Shown here: positions 9,055-17,658 of the stretch, one piece after another
Layout: every line of letters begins with the position of its first letter
Position numbering within the stretch: position 1 is the stretch's first letter
From: Chitinophagaceae bacterium
GTDB lineage: Bacteria > Bacteroidota > Bacteroidia > Chitinophagales > Chitinophagaceae
Assembly (NCBI GenBank): GCA_016721085.1
Contig: JADKJI010000017.1
Location: forward strand, 1-64,000
Direction: 5' to 3'
Length of the DNA: 64,000 nt
Translations under genes and position numbers: made by a program
Notes under the pieces: generated by a model
What the model was told of the DNA's origin: nothing
The model's database searches: none
What the model saw: only the letters and a program-made list of their open reading frames with translations

Positions 9055-10137
9055 TTACTCATACTCATAATCATACGGCAACCCCTCCGCCAGTTTCTTC
9101 CAGGCCCAATATCCAGTATTGATAACATCGGATTGTTCATAGAAGTAACCGTTCTCTTCTATTACAAAGCCATTACCCATATCTAATAAAGTTATCTGGT
9201 ATCGGGTAGTAAGGGGTAGCTTAAATGCTTCGAGGAATTTCTTATCAGGTAATACTGATTTATAACTAACCCTGTAAGTGCCTTTCCATCCAATAGTTAC
9301 ATCTCCTGTGCTATCTGCCGCATAATCTGCAGTATTGTATATATCGGTTAGAAGGGTGCTTTTTGAATTATTAGGACCATCCAATTTTTCAAGTATAAAT
9401 CCATCTTCTGTAACAGTACTATCAAATAATGAGCGCATGAAATGAAGTCTGGAGCCAAGATAGGTTCGTGCCCTGTTTTTTAGGAATTGAGTTTTTACTT
9501 CAGCTGTTGTATCTATTTCTGCAAAAAGAGGATATCCTGTAAACTGGCTGATATTGCTGCTATAATCGCATGAAAAAGAATCTAGCTGATACCTTATGGA
9601 ATATCCCAATGCATAATTATAAACAATGAGGTCTTCCTTGCTGGTAACTTTCAACCTATTTCTTTTTTTAGAATAGAAGAAATGAAGTACTTCGGGATTT
9701 ATGAATTTGCAAAGGGAGGCATTAGTAGTGGTTCCAATAAAGTTTTCCATGAAGAAATTGCCATATTTATTCCAACCATCTGCTACTTCATTACTGGCGA
9801 CAACACTTACTTCAGTCATTGTTTTATCTTCTTTCACCAATTCAACAATGAGTGTATCAGTAGCCGATTGATTATTGCTAATCCTGAAGAATTTTCTTTC
9901 GTATCCTGTATAAGAAACCACGAGGTCGTAACCACCACCAGGCAATCGAAGAAAGAATAATCCATCATTATTAGAGACAGAACCATAAGTGGTATTAGGA
10001 CAGAAGGCAGAAGCGCCAGCTAATGGCATTTTGCTTGCTGAGTCCACCACTTTCCCTAATAGCGGGAAATTTTTATCCTGGGCTGTTACTAATAGTACAA
10101 AAAGAAGGCTAAGGAATAGGAAGAGGGTTTTTTTCAT
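9055..10137 (-). CDS. Secreted protein with carboxypeptidase-regulatory-like domain
   Basis: A 360-residue protein with a signal peptide (1-19, cleavage near VTAQD). A CarboxypepD_reg-like beta-sandwich covers about 25-110 (GKVVDSASKMPLAGASAF, then GGGYDLVVSYTGYE). The remaining 240 residues are an uncharacterised domain rich in Tyr and Asp. It has no TonB plug or barrel, so it is not a SusC-type porin. Intact and monocistronic. Function unknown, probably periplasmic or at the cell surface. Confidence 0.7.
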   Translation of the reverse strand: MKKTLFLFLSLLFVLLVTAQDKNFPLLGKVVDSASKMPLAGASAFCPNTTYGSVSNNDGLFFLRLPGGGYDLVVSYTGYERKFFRISNNQSATDTLIVELVKEDKTMTEVSVVASNEVADGWNKYGNFFMENFIGTTTNASLCKFINPEVLHFFYSKKRNRLKVTSKEDLIVYNYALGYSIRYQLDSFSCDYSSNISQFTGYPLFAEIDTTAEVKTQFLKNRARTYLGSRLHFMRSLFDSTVTEDGFILEKLDGPNNSKSTLLTDIYNTADYAADSTGDVTIGWKGTYRVSYKSVLPDKKFLEAFKLPLTTRYQITLLDMGNGFVIEENGYFYEQSDVINTGYWAWKKLAEGLPYDYEYE

Positions 10138-10202
10138 ATAGAATGCTATTATGCTAAAACGCCTTATCTCAGGCGGTAGTATACCTTCAACTACTTTGCC
10201 AA

Positions 10203-11246
10203 TTACAGCGGCTGAACCGGATTAAGATATTTTTTGCAGGCTTTTGTGATGCTTTCTTTAAGGGGAGTGAAGTAAAAACCCGGTAAAGCAGCGAGGATTT
10301 TACTATTGTTAAAATTGGTGATGCTTTGCGCCACTTTTGCCGTTTCGCGGGTAAGCAAGGGCTTTTTACCTGAGAAGAAAGCTTTTATACTCTCAATTCG
10401 CCAGGCTATGGCACCCATTAATGCGGTTGCTTTCCTTGTTGGCTTCTTTTTATTAAAACCTTCAGCTATAGTATTGAACAATTCACGGAAGGCAATATTT
10501 TCTCCATTCAATATGAATCGTTCGCCGGAGATTTCAGATTCCATCAATAGTACAGTTGCTTTGGCAACATCTTCTACCGCAACAAAACCATTGATGCCAT
10601 CAGTATACCAGGGGAATTCCTGATATACATTTTTAAAAATGGCGCAACTGGATTGTGTCCAATCGCCATAGCCAATTATAGTACTTGGATTAACAATTGC
10701 CACATTCAATCCTTCTCCCATGCCTCTCCAAACTTCCATCTCCGCTTTGTATTTGCTGATGGCATAATGGGTATTGATATGGCTGTCGGACCATTTTTTC
10801 CCTTCTGTAACTTCTCCACCACCAGCTGTTCTTCCGATGGCAGCTACAGAACTTACATGAATTAAACGGGATATATTATTATCGATAGCAGCATTAACTA
10901 TGTTAGCAGTTCCTTCAACATTTGTCTTATAAAGAACGCCACGGTCTTTCTTATGGAATGAAACCATGGCAGCAGCATGAATGATGGCGTCAACTCCCTG
11001 CACGGCTTCTTCAATAGCCACCATATCAAAAAGATCGCCCTCTACCCATTCCACTTTTTCAAATACAGTTGCAGGAATAAAAAACGGAAGGGTTGATTTT
11101 CTTCTTAGTGCAGTAACAGCATAGCCTTTCTCCACCAGTTCCCTGATGATATAAGCCCCGAGAAACCCCGTGCCACCTGTTACCAATACTTTTTTGATGT
11201 TACCCAATAGTTGAATTTCGCCCGCGAATATAACGCTAATCGCCAA
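10203..11246 (-). CDS. NAD-dependent epimerase/dehydratase family protein
   Basis: An extended SDR of 347 residues. It has TGGTGFLG (23-30) for NAD(P) binding, DLFD near 71, HAAAMVSF near 90-97, the Ser of VSSVAA (131-136), and the Tyr161/Lys165 pair (YAISK). It resembles dihydroflavonol-4-reductase-like members. A TTG at codon 14 (11207) may be the true start, because GNIKKVLVTGG is the usual N-terminus. It follows the hydroxyacyl-CoA dehydrogenase by 2 bp, so they are co-transcribed. Substrate unknown. Confidence 0.8.
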   Translation of the reverse strand: MAISVIFAGEIQLLGNIKKVLVTGGTGFLGAYIIRELVEKGYAVTALRRKSTLPFFIPATVFEKVEWVEGDLFDMVAIEEAVQGVDAIIHAAAMVSFHKKDRGVLYKTNVEGTANIVNAAIDNNISRLIHVSSVAAIGRTAGGGEVTEGKKWSDSHINTHYAISKYKAEMEVWRGMGEGLNVAIVNPSTIIGYGDWTQSSCAIFKNVYQEFPWYTDGINGFVAVEDVAKATVLLMESEISGERFILNGENIAFRELFNTIAEGFNKKKPTRKATALMGAIAWRIESIKAFFSGKKPLLTRETAKVAQSITNFNNSKILAALPGFYFTPLKESITKACKKYLNPVQPL

Positions 11247-11248
11247 GC

Positions 11249-12118
11249 TTATGAAGAACTAGGGTAATCGTAATACCCTTTCCCTGTTTTTTTACCTAAA
11301 GCCCCCTCTGCTACTTTTTGCGCCTGAATGGGAGATGGTTTTAGTCTTAGTGGTTGTCCCAACTGCTCATATACAGAACAACTTACTGCATAATTGATAT
11401 CGTTACCTATCAGATCCATCAGTTTGAAAGGTCCCATCTTAAACCCGCTTGCCTCCAGCAACCTGTCGATAGTTTCAATATCTGTCACACCATTTTCTAT
11501 AAGATGAAGTGCTTCCAGATAATAAGGACGTGCAACATGGTTTACAATAAAACCTGGAGCATCCTTACAAAGAACCGGAGTTTTGCCTAGTTCTTTTGAA
11601 AAGGATACAAGGCGGGGTATCATTTGATCATTGATGAATGGGGTCGTAATTACTTCTACCAATGGCAGTATGGTTGCTGGATTGAAGAAGTGAAGTCCGG
11701 CCACCCTTTCAGGATGCTGCACCCCATTTGCAATTTCAGTTACTGAAAGAGAGGAGGTATTAGTTACGAATAGGGTTTCGCTGTGATTTACTTCAGCCAG
11801 CTGGTTAAAGAGGGCTATTTTCCATTCTTTCTTTTCAGCAATAGCTTCAATTATTATATCTCCGATACAATGGTTTGTATCTGACACAAAATTCAAGTGC
11901 TGTAAGGCTATATGTTTCGTTTCTTCAGAAATTTTATTGCGGCTAACCAGCTGCGAAAGGTTTTTCTCAATAATGATTTCCGCTTTTACAAGTGTTTCTT
12001 TATTGATATCGAACAAGACTGTCGAGAATCCTTTTTGTGCGCAAAGCTGAGCTATACCCGCACCCATAGTACCTGCACCACAAACACATACGGTATTTAT
12101 TGAAGAGGGAGTTGACAT
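11249..12118 (-). CDS. 3-hydroxyacyl-CoA dehydrogenase (3-hydroxybutyryl-CoA type)
   Basis: A stand-alone 289-residue dehydrogenase with no hydratase domain. The Rossmann motif GAGTMG is at 14-19. The active-site segment has Ser122/123 (NTSSLSVTEIA), His143 (GLHFFNPA) and Glu155. The C-terminal helical domain includes DAPGFIVNHVARPY and ASGFKMGPFKLMDLIG. It oxidises 3-hydroxyacyl-CoA with NAD in butyrate or beta-oxidation-type metabolism. First gene of a two-gene unit with the epimerase. Intact. Confidence 0.88.
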   Translation of the reverse strand: MSTPSSINTVCVCGAGTMGAGIAQLCAQKGFSTVLFDINKETLVKAEIIIEKNLSQLVSRNKISEETKHIALQHLNFVSDTNHCIGDIIIEAIAEKKEWKIALFNQLAEVNHSETLFVTNTSSLSVTEIANGVQHPERVAGLHFFNPATILPLVEVITTPFINDQMIPRLVSFSKELGKTPVLCKDAPGFIVNHVARPYYLEALHLIENGVTDIETIDRLLEASGFKMGPFKLMDLIGNDINYAVSCSVYEQLGQPLRLKPSPIQAQKVAEGALGKKTGKGYYDYPSSS

Positions 12119-12191
12119 GGGATAAAAGTACGATTTTGAGAATTATTGGGAAGAGGCATCTTTCAGGCATCTTCCACGTCTTTTACGTCTT

Positions 12192-12343
12192 CCACGGGTT
12201 TCACCCGTGGATACGATGATTGAACCCCTTCAGGGTTCTGAGTAAACGACATATTTTTTTTGAAATGTTTTAGTGATGTAAGCTTGAGTATAGCCAACCC
12301 TGAAGGGGTTGAATCATCGTATCCCCGGGCGAAAGCCCGGGGG
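12192..12343. repeat. REP-like inverted pair 1 (A1/B1)
   Basis: Unit A (12192-12237) carries a small palindrome (CCACGGGTTTCACCCGTGG) then a 27-base conserved core. Unit B (12296-12343) is the core in reverse orientation plus a different GC palindrome (CCCCGGGCGAAAGCCCGGGG). The cores match with one mismatch in 27, so the pair can fold into one large cruciform. It lies next to a RAYT transposase. Confidence 0.88.
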
Positions 12344-12416
12344 AATTCCTGAAGGAGATTTGCTATGAGACATATTAGAGAACAAAACTTTTCTAAATAT
12401 TTTGGAACACATTTTC

Positions 12417-12549
12417 CATGGGTTGTCACCCATGGATACGATGATTGAACCCCTTCAGGGTCTAGTTCCCATCATTGTTTTTTGGAAGCTTGTACAGCCA
12501 ACCCTGAAGGGGTTGAATCATCGTATCCCCGGGCGAAAGCCCGGGGGGG
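12417..12549. repeat. REP-like inverted pair 2 (A2/B2)
   Basis: A second copy of the same A/B arrangement (A2 12417-12461, B2 12500-12549). The A palindrome differs (CCATGGGTTGTCACCCATGG) by paired changes that keep the stem, which suggests selection on structure. The spacer differs from pair 1. Confidence 0.88.
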
Positions 12550-12598
12550 AATGCCCCGGAGAAAAAGGAGAAATCCCCCCGGGGAAAGATGGCAAATC

Positions 12599-13045
12599 TC
12601 ATTCTAAATATCTCTCATCAAAATCTATTTTATTCTCTATTAATAGATCCTTAAGTTCTTCCAAAGTATCTACTTCATTATGATGTGCTTCCTGGTTTGC
12701 AACATAATTTATTAGTCTTTCTTTTGAGTCGATATTGTATGAAAAAGCACTATACCCTTTTTGCCAATAACTAAAGTTAGGAAACCAATTTTCCTCCCTA
12801 ATTTTTAAACTTGTGGCCAGTTTTATATCTTTTACGAGGTCTGCAAGTGCTACGGAGGGATGTATATCAGTTATAATGTGTAAATGGTCGGAAACTCCAT
12901 TGATTATATAAGGTTTGCATTTCTTATTTCTTAATAATCCGTCTATATATTCATACAGTTTTTCTCTACCGGACTTTATCATGACTTTCTCATGATGCCT
13001 GGTGCCGAATACTATCTGGTAAAGTAATTGATTGTAACTACTCAT
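12599..13045 (-). CDS. REP-associated tyrosine transposase (RAYT, IS200-like)
   Basis: A 148-residue Y1_Tnp/HUH protein. The HUH motif is HLHII (in VSDHLHII) and the likely nucleophile is the Tyr of LINYVANQEAHH. The N-terminus is TRHHEKVM-type and there is a WQKGYSAFSY segment typical of the group. The gene is intact and its stop abuts the two REP pairs. RAYTs recognise and mobilise REP palindromes, so the pair forms a REP/RAYT locus rather than an active IS200 with its own ends. Confidence 0.9.
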   Translation of the reverse strand: MSSYNQLLYQIVFGTRHHEKVMIKSGREKLYEYIDGLLRNKKCKPYIINGVSDHLHIITDIHPSVALADLVKDIKLATSLKIREENWFPNFSYWQKGYSAFSYNIDSKERLINYVANQEAHHNEVDTLEELKDLLIENKIDFDERYLE

Positions 13046-13167
13046 ATTCTTTCAAATGAAAGAACACAAAACTATAACTCGCTTTTGCAAAATCCTCTTA
13101 TTCACAACCTTCAATTCTTTATCCATCTAATATTTAGTTGTATATATTCTTTTGCCTCCAAAAAAAA

Positions 13168-13192
13168 ATAGCAACAGAAAACCTGTTGCTAT
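13168..13192 (-). terminator. pheS terminator
   Basis: A 10-bp perfect stem (ATAGCAACAG / CTGTTGCTAT, AAAAC loop) is followed on the minus strand by a run of T residues. It lies about 30 bp after the pheS stop. Confidence 0.88.
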
Positions 13193-13219
13193 CACTATAA
13201 AATTAAAAAAAAAGTATTG

Positions 13220-14251
13220 CTATGTAGCTGATGTGAACTGTCGTAAGAACCTCACATCATTTTCACTGAACAGTCGAATATCGGTGATGCCGTATTTCAG
13301 CAGTGCAGGTCTTTCAATACCCATACCGAAGGCGAAGCCAGTGTATTTGTTGGGGTCGATGCCGCAATTGGTGAGTACATTCGGATGTACCATACCGCAA
13401 CCTAATATTTCCAACCAACCGGTACGTTTACAGATACTGCATCCACTTCCGCCGCAGATCTGGCAACTGATATCCATTTCTGCACTTGGTTCGGTGAATG
13501 GGAAGTAAGAAGGACGGAACCTTACTTTTACATCCTTTCCATACATCTCCTGAACGAAGTAGTATAAGGTTTGTTTCAGGTCGGCAAATGAAACATTCTC
13601 ATCTATATATAATCCTTCTACCTGATGGAAGAAGCAATGTGAACGGGCACTGATGGTTTCATTTCTATATACACGACCAGGACAAATGATTCGTAGTGGC
13701 AATTGTCCTTTTTCCATTTCCCTTATCTGGATATTGCTGGTATGTGTACGCAATAGCCAATCAGGATTCTGTTGTATATAGAAGGTATCCTGCATATCCC
13801 TTGCAGGATGATGTTCGGGAAGGTTTAATGCAGTGAAGTTGTGGAAGTCATCCTCAATTTCCGGTCCTTCAGATACAGAGAATCCCAATCGTTGAAAGAT
13901 GGAAATAATCTGGTTACGCATAAGACTTATCGGGTGACGACTACCCACAGGTATCGGGTCACCTGGCAGGGTACTATCTATGCCGGGTTCATTACTTGTG
14001 CCATTGCTTTCCAATTCCAGTTTCCAATTCTCATAACGAGATTCAGCATACTGTTTAAACTCGTTCAATAACTGACCGAATTCCTTCTTTTTTTCAGAAG
14101 GCACATTCTTCATTTCGGTCATCAGGTTCTTTACGATTCCCTTGGTTCCAAGGAATTTAATCCTATAAGCCTCAAGGGTTTCTGAAGCCTGATTTCCTAT
14201 AGCGGCAATTTCCTGCTTGTATTGCTCTATCTTTTCTAACAACTGATCCAT
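13220..14251 (-). CDS. pheS: Phenylalanine--tRNA ligase alpha subunit
   Basis: A complete 343-residue subunit of the class II enzyme that charges tRNA-Phe as an alpha2beta2 tetramer. It has the N-terminal coiled coil (1-90), motif 2 region (RIICPGRVYRNETISARSH), FHQVEGL, and motif 3 (GFAFGMGIERPALLKYGI). A Cys cluster (CQICGGSGCSICKRTG) sits before motif 3. pheT is not in the window. The gene is intact despite the repeat-rich upstream region. Confidence 0.96.
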   Translation of the reverse strand: MDQLLEKIEQYKQEIAAIGNQASETLEAYRIKFLGTKGIVKNLMTEMKNVPSEKKKEFGQLLNEFKQYAESRYENWKLELESNGTSNEPGIDSTLPGDPIPVGSRHPISLMRNQIISIFQRLGFSVSEGPEIEDDFHNFTALNLPEHHPARDMQDTFYIQQNPDWLLRTHTSNIQIREMEKGQLPLRIICPGRVYRNETISARSHCFFHQVEGLYIDENVSFADLKQTLYYFVQEMYGKDVKVRFRPSYFPFTEPSAEMDISCQICGGSGCSICKRTGWLEILGCGMVHPNVLTNCGIDPNKYTGFAFGMGIERPALLKYGITDIRLFSENDVRFLRQFTSAT

Positions 14252-14267
14252 GGGGCGAAGATAAGAA

Positions 14268-14692
14268 GAAGACCGGAAGTCGGAAAGTCGGGAGGCAAGT
14301 CCGAAAGGAGAAGTAAGAAATCAAGTCCGAGGGGAGTCCGAAAAATTGAGAGCGAAATAGTCCGGGGAGAAAATACAAATACAAGTAGGGGAGTTAGGGA
14401 GTAGGGAAGTAGGGAAGGAGGAAATACATATTCAAGTTGGGTAGTTGTTTGTTTTTTTAGCATAGTGGCAGGAGAAAAATTTTCTAAGCTAACCTTTGTA
14501 TTATTAATTTGGAAGGAATTCTCCTACCTTACTTCCTACACCATCATCAACTTGAATTTGTATTTTCTCCTACCCTTCCTTCAACAATTTCCTGATTCCA
14601 CGGACTCCCTCGACTACCCGACTTGTATTTGTATTTCTTCCGGACTTCCCGACTTTCGGACTTCCGGACTCTCCTCCTAACTTTCCGTCTTT
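14268..14692. repeat. Large imperfect inverted repeat of AGTCCGGA/TACAAATAC words
   Basis: This is the gap between divergent pheS and the arginase-like gene. The left half holds CGGAAGTC/GTCCGAAAG words (14270-14345) then TACAAATACAAGT and GTAGGGA repeats (14366-14440). The right half holds their reverse complements in mirrored order, including ACTTGTATTTGTA (exact 13-bp match) and CTTCCGGACTTCCCGACTTTCGGACTTCC. No gene lies inside. Confidence 0.75.
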
Positions 14693-14712
14693 CCTACTTA
14701 TCTTGCACCCCT

Positions 14713-15848
14713 ATGAGCGACTGGCACACACTTTTAGATTTTCTCGACCCGATTAGCCTCTTCCAACTTTCAGGTGATCAGGGGTATAAAGATGGACAAA
14801 TAGGTACCAAAGTATTGGTGCATGAGGAAGAATTTCCAGAATTAGAAGAAGTGGATATTGTAATTGTAGGGTGTAATGAAACAAGAGGAAGCTGGCAACT
14901 GATGGCCGAACAAATGGCTCCTGATTTAATAAGACATCATTTTTATTCCGCTTATTTCTGGCATCAGGATATTCGACTGGCCGATATCGGCAATATTAAA
15001 AGAGGCGCTTCTCTTCAAGATACATATGCCGCACTAAAAACTGTAGTAGGTGAGTTGACAGCTGCTGGAAAAACGGTTGTCATCCTAGGTGGCTCACACG
15101 ACCTTACACTGGCGCAGTATAATTCTTATGTTGACCGTAAGAAAATTATTGAAGCGGTTTGTGTGGATGCTTTGATTGACTTAACTCTCGACTCTCAAAA
15201 TCGCAGTGAGAATTTCCTGATGGAAATGCTTACCGGTGAACCGAATTATATTAGGCACTACAATCATATAGGCTTCCAGAGTTATTATGTGCATCCACGC
15301 ATGCTCGAAACAATGGATAAGCTACGGTTCGATTGTTACCGTCTCGGTAATGTGAAGGAAAGTATGGAGGAGATGGAACCAGTGATTCGCAATTGCCAGC
15401 TTTTCAGTTTTGATATCTCAGCCATAGCACATGCGTTTGCTCCGGCAGCTAATCTTTCTCCGAATGGATTTAATGGGGAAGAAGCATGCACGCTTATGCG
15501 TTATGCGGGTATGAGTCCTAATGTAAATACGATTGGCATCTACGGCTATATTCCGGAACACGATAAGGACCAGCTGACCGCCAAACAGATCAGCCATATG
15601 CTTTGGTATCTGCTTGATGGACGTAGCCGGGGTCGCAGGAAGCGGGTATTGATGAGCGTGATTCCTTCAATGAATACCATATGGCTTTCGCAGAAGTACA
15701 AACTACTTTCCTCCAAAGCAAAAAAACTGGACGTTGGTGGATGCAACTGCCCGACAATAAATTCATAGCCTGCTCTTATAAGGATTACCTACTGGCAAGC
15801 AGTAATGAAATTCCGGAGAGGTGGTTGAGGGCGCAGGAGCGGGGGTGA
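14713..15848 (+). CDS. Arginase/formimidoylglutamase-family protein (frameshift near 15645)
   Basis: A 378-codon ureohydrolase-fold protein. The start at 14713 (MSDWHTLLDFLDP) follows the repeat region. GGSHD carries the first metal-ligand His. The DxHxD motif reads VDALID, so its His is Leu. The second Asp pair reads SFDISAIAHA, so its second Asp is Ser. Loss of two of six canonical Mn ligands suggests altered or absent hydrolase activity. One indel near 15645 joins the main frame to a tail ending IPERWLRAQERG at 15848. Confidence 0.75.
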
Positions 15849-16096
15849 GGCAAATTTGAGAATTTGGGAATTTGAGAATTTGAAAATGTGTGCCCCCGCA
15901 GCAGTGCGTGGGGTGAAAATGAGGGAATGTGAAAGTTAGGAAATATGGAAATTTGGAAATGAAACAGCCGGCAAGAGTGGGGGAAGGCCTGCTTCTTATA
16001 AATCCCAGCTAATCACAATAATCCCATAAATCCCAGTTAAAAACCACATTCAATAATCTCAGTTATACATCAATAGTTAAACTCCTGTTTATAAGT
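15849..16096. repeat. Repeat-rich gap (AATTTGAGAATTTG words)
   Basis: Tandem degenerate units of about 10 bp (ATTTGAGAATTTGGGAATTTG) occupy 15854-15886, with a second group (GGAAATATGGAAATTTGGAAA) at 15938-15960. A third group of AATCCCA(G/T) words is at 15998-16040. No coding potential is seen. Confidence 0.6.
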
Positions 16097-17491
16097 ATGC
16101 TACCTTTTTTGACTTTTGACTTTCGACTTTTGACTTATAACGTAAAACGTACCCCTTTTTACTTTTTACTTTTGACTTTTTCATTTGTATTTTTTTCCTG
16201 CTCTACTCAACAACGGATTAACGCCATAGCTACTAAATCCGTTCTCAAAGATTCCACTCTTTCAAACGCACATGTAGGTATCAGCCTGTATGATCCTTCT
16301 ACTGGGAAATACCTTTATAGTCATAATAGCGATAAGTTTTTTGTACCTGCATCTAATATCAAGATTCTTTCCTGCTATCTCGGAATGAAGTATTTGGGAG
16401 ATAGCTTGCCTGGGATAAAATATGCTGTAACTGATAAAGGCGTAGTGCTGGTACCTACCGGAGATCCGAGCTTATTGCATGCTGAATATAAACGTCAGCC
16501 AGTCATTGATTTTCTGCAAAAAGAACAACGCCCCATATTTATTGATAACAGTATTTGGAAATCGGAAGCATTGGGAAGTGGATGGAGTTGGGATGATTAT
16601 AACGACTACTATATGGTAGAGCGAAGTTCCTTACCAGTATATGGAAATGTTATTCATTGGATACAAGAGCGGGAAGAGCCAGCGAAATACGATAGCAGCC
16701 AGCCAGATGTTTCAGTAAGCATTTATTCCTCCCCTGAAGTGAATTGGAAGGTTCGTTTCAATCCAGATGATAATGCGAAGAAGTTCTATGTGCAAAGACA
16801 GAAAGATGAAAATGTTTTCACTATCACCGAAGGAAAGGAATTAAAGAAAGATCAGGAACTTCCTTTTGTAACGCATGGCATTCAGTCTGCGTTGGAATTA
16901 TTAAAAGATACTATTGGGAAAGAAATAATTCCAACAGAACAAGCGCTTACCCGAAATACTAAATTGCAAACCATTTTTTCGCAACCTACCGATTCATTGT
17001 TGAAACCGATGATGCACAGAAGCGATAACTTCTATGCCGAACAGGTGCTTTTAATGGTAAGCGGCATTCGATTAGGGAAATTGGACGATGGGAAGATAAT
17101 TGACTCTGTGCTAAAGTCCGATTTCAAGGATATGCCACAATCGCCAGTTTGGGCTGATGGAAGTGGGTTAAGCAGATATAATCTTTTTACACCACAGGAT
17201 TTTGTGTTTGTACTTGACAAGATGAAAACGGAATTCGGGATGGATCGTATCAAGAATCTTTTTTCTACTGGAGGTTCAGGCACTTTAGGTACTTATTACA
17301 AAAATGATAGTGCATCTATATATGCAAAGACTGGTACCCTTAGCGGTGTAGTTTGCTTGAGTGGTTTTTTATATACCGATAAAGGCAAGTTGTTGATTTT
17401 CTCATTTCTGGTAAATAATCATCATGGCAGTACGGCCGCCATTCGCCGTAAGGTTGAAGACTTTATACTAAGTATCAGACATTCCTACTAA
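16097..17491 (+). CDS. dacB: D-alanyl-D-alanine carboxypeptidase/endopeptidase (PBP4 class)
   Basis: A 464-residue class C penicillin-binding protein. SxxK is Ser86-Lys89 (PASNIKI), SxN is Ser309-Asn311 (HRSDNFYAEQ) and KTG is 411-413 (AKTGTLSG). It trims or cleaves peptidoglycan cross-links in the periplasm. A lipobox-like FFSC (Cys35) suggests a lipoprotein. The first 35 codons are largely built from the ACTTTTGACTTTT repeat found elsewhere in gaps, so the true start is uncertain and may lie within it. Intact. Confidence 0.88.
   Translation: MLPFLTFDFRLLTYNVKRTPFYFLLLTFSFVFFSCSTQQRINAIATKSVLKDSTLSNAHVGISLYDPSTGKYLYSHNSDKFFVPASNIKILSCYLGMKYLGDSLPGIKYAVTDKGVVLVPTGDPSLLHAEYKRQPVIDFLQKEQRPIFIDNSIWKSEALGSGWSWDDYNDYYMVERSSLPVYGNVIHWIQEREEPAKYDSSQPDVSVSIYSSPEVNWKVRFNPDDNAKKFYVQRQKDENVFTITEGKELKKDQELPFVTHGIQSALELLKDTIGKEIIPTEQALTRNTKLQTIFSQPTDSLLKPMMHRSDNFYAEQVLLMVSGIRLGKLDDGKIIDSVLKSDFKDMPQSPVWADGSGLSRYNLFTPQDFVFVLDKMKTEFGMDRIKNLFSTGGSGTLGTYYKNDSASIYAKTGTLSGVVCLSGFLYTDKGKLLIFSFLVNNHHGSTAAIRRKVEDFILSIRHSY
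16103..16180 (+). repeat. ACTTTTGACTTT tandem repeat overlapping dacB start
   Basis: Degenerate GACTTTTGACTTTCGACTTTTGAC units are followed by CTTATAACGTAAAACGTA (16134-16151) and more ACTTTTT units. The CTTATAACGTAAAACGTA word reappears inverted at 34014-34033. Confidence 0.7.
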
Positions 17492-17658
17492 TTAAAAATT
17501 TTCCTTTAACTGCACCCCAACGCTTTTTGGGTGGCTCGCCGTATACAATACCAAAGCAACCTGCCGCCTGGCAACATGCACTCTGAAACCAACATGTAAC
17601 AGGCCGTACCCGATATCCTGGTTGCGACTATTGTCATTAACCAAAAAACCTATGCAGC

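Noticed and set aside
12192..12549. Possible CRISPR array
   Set aside because: Only four units, in alternating orientation, unequal spacing, with no cas genes and a RAYT next door. They are REP elements.
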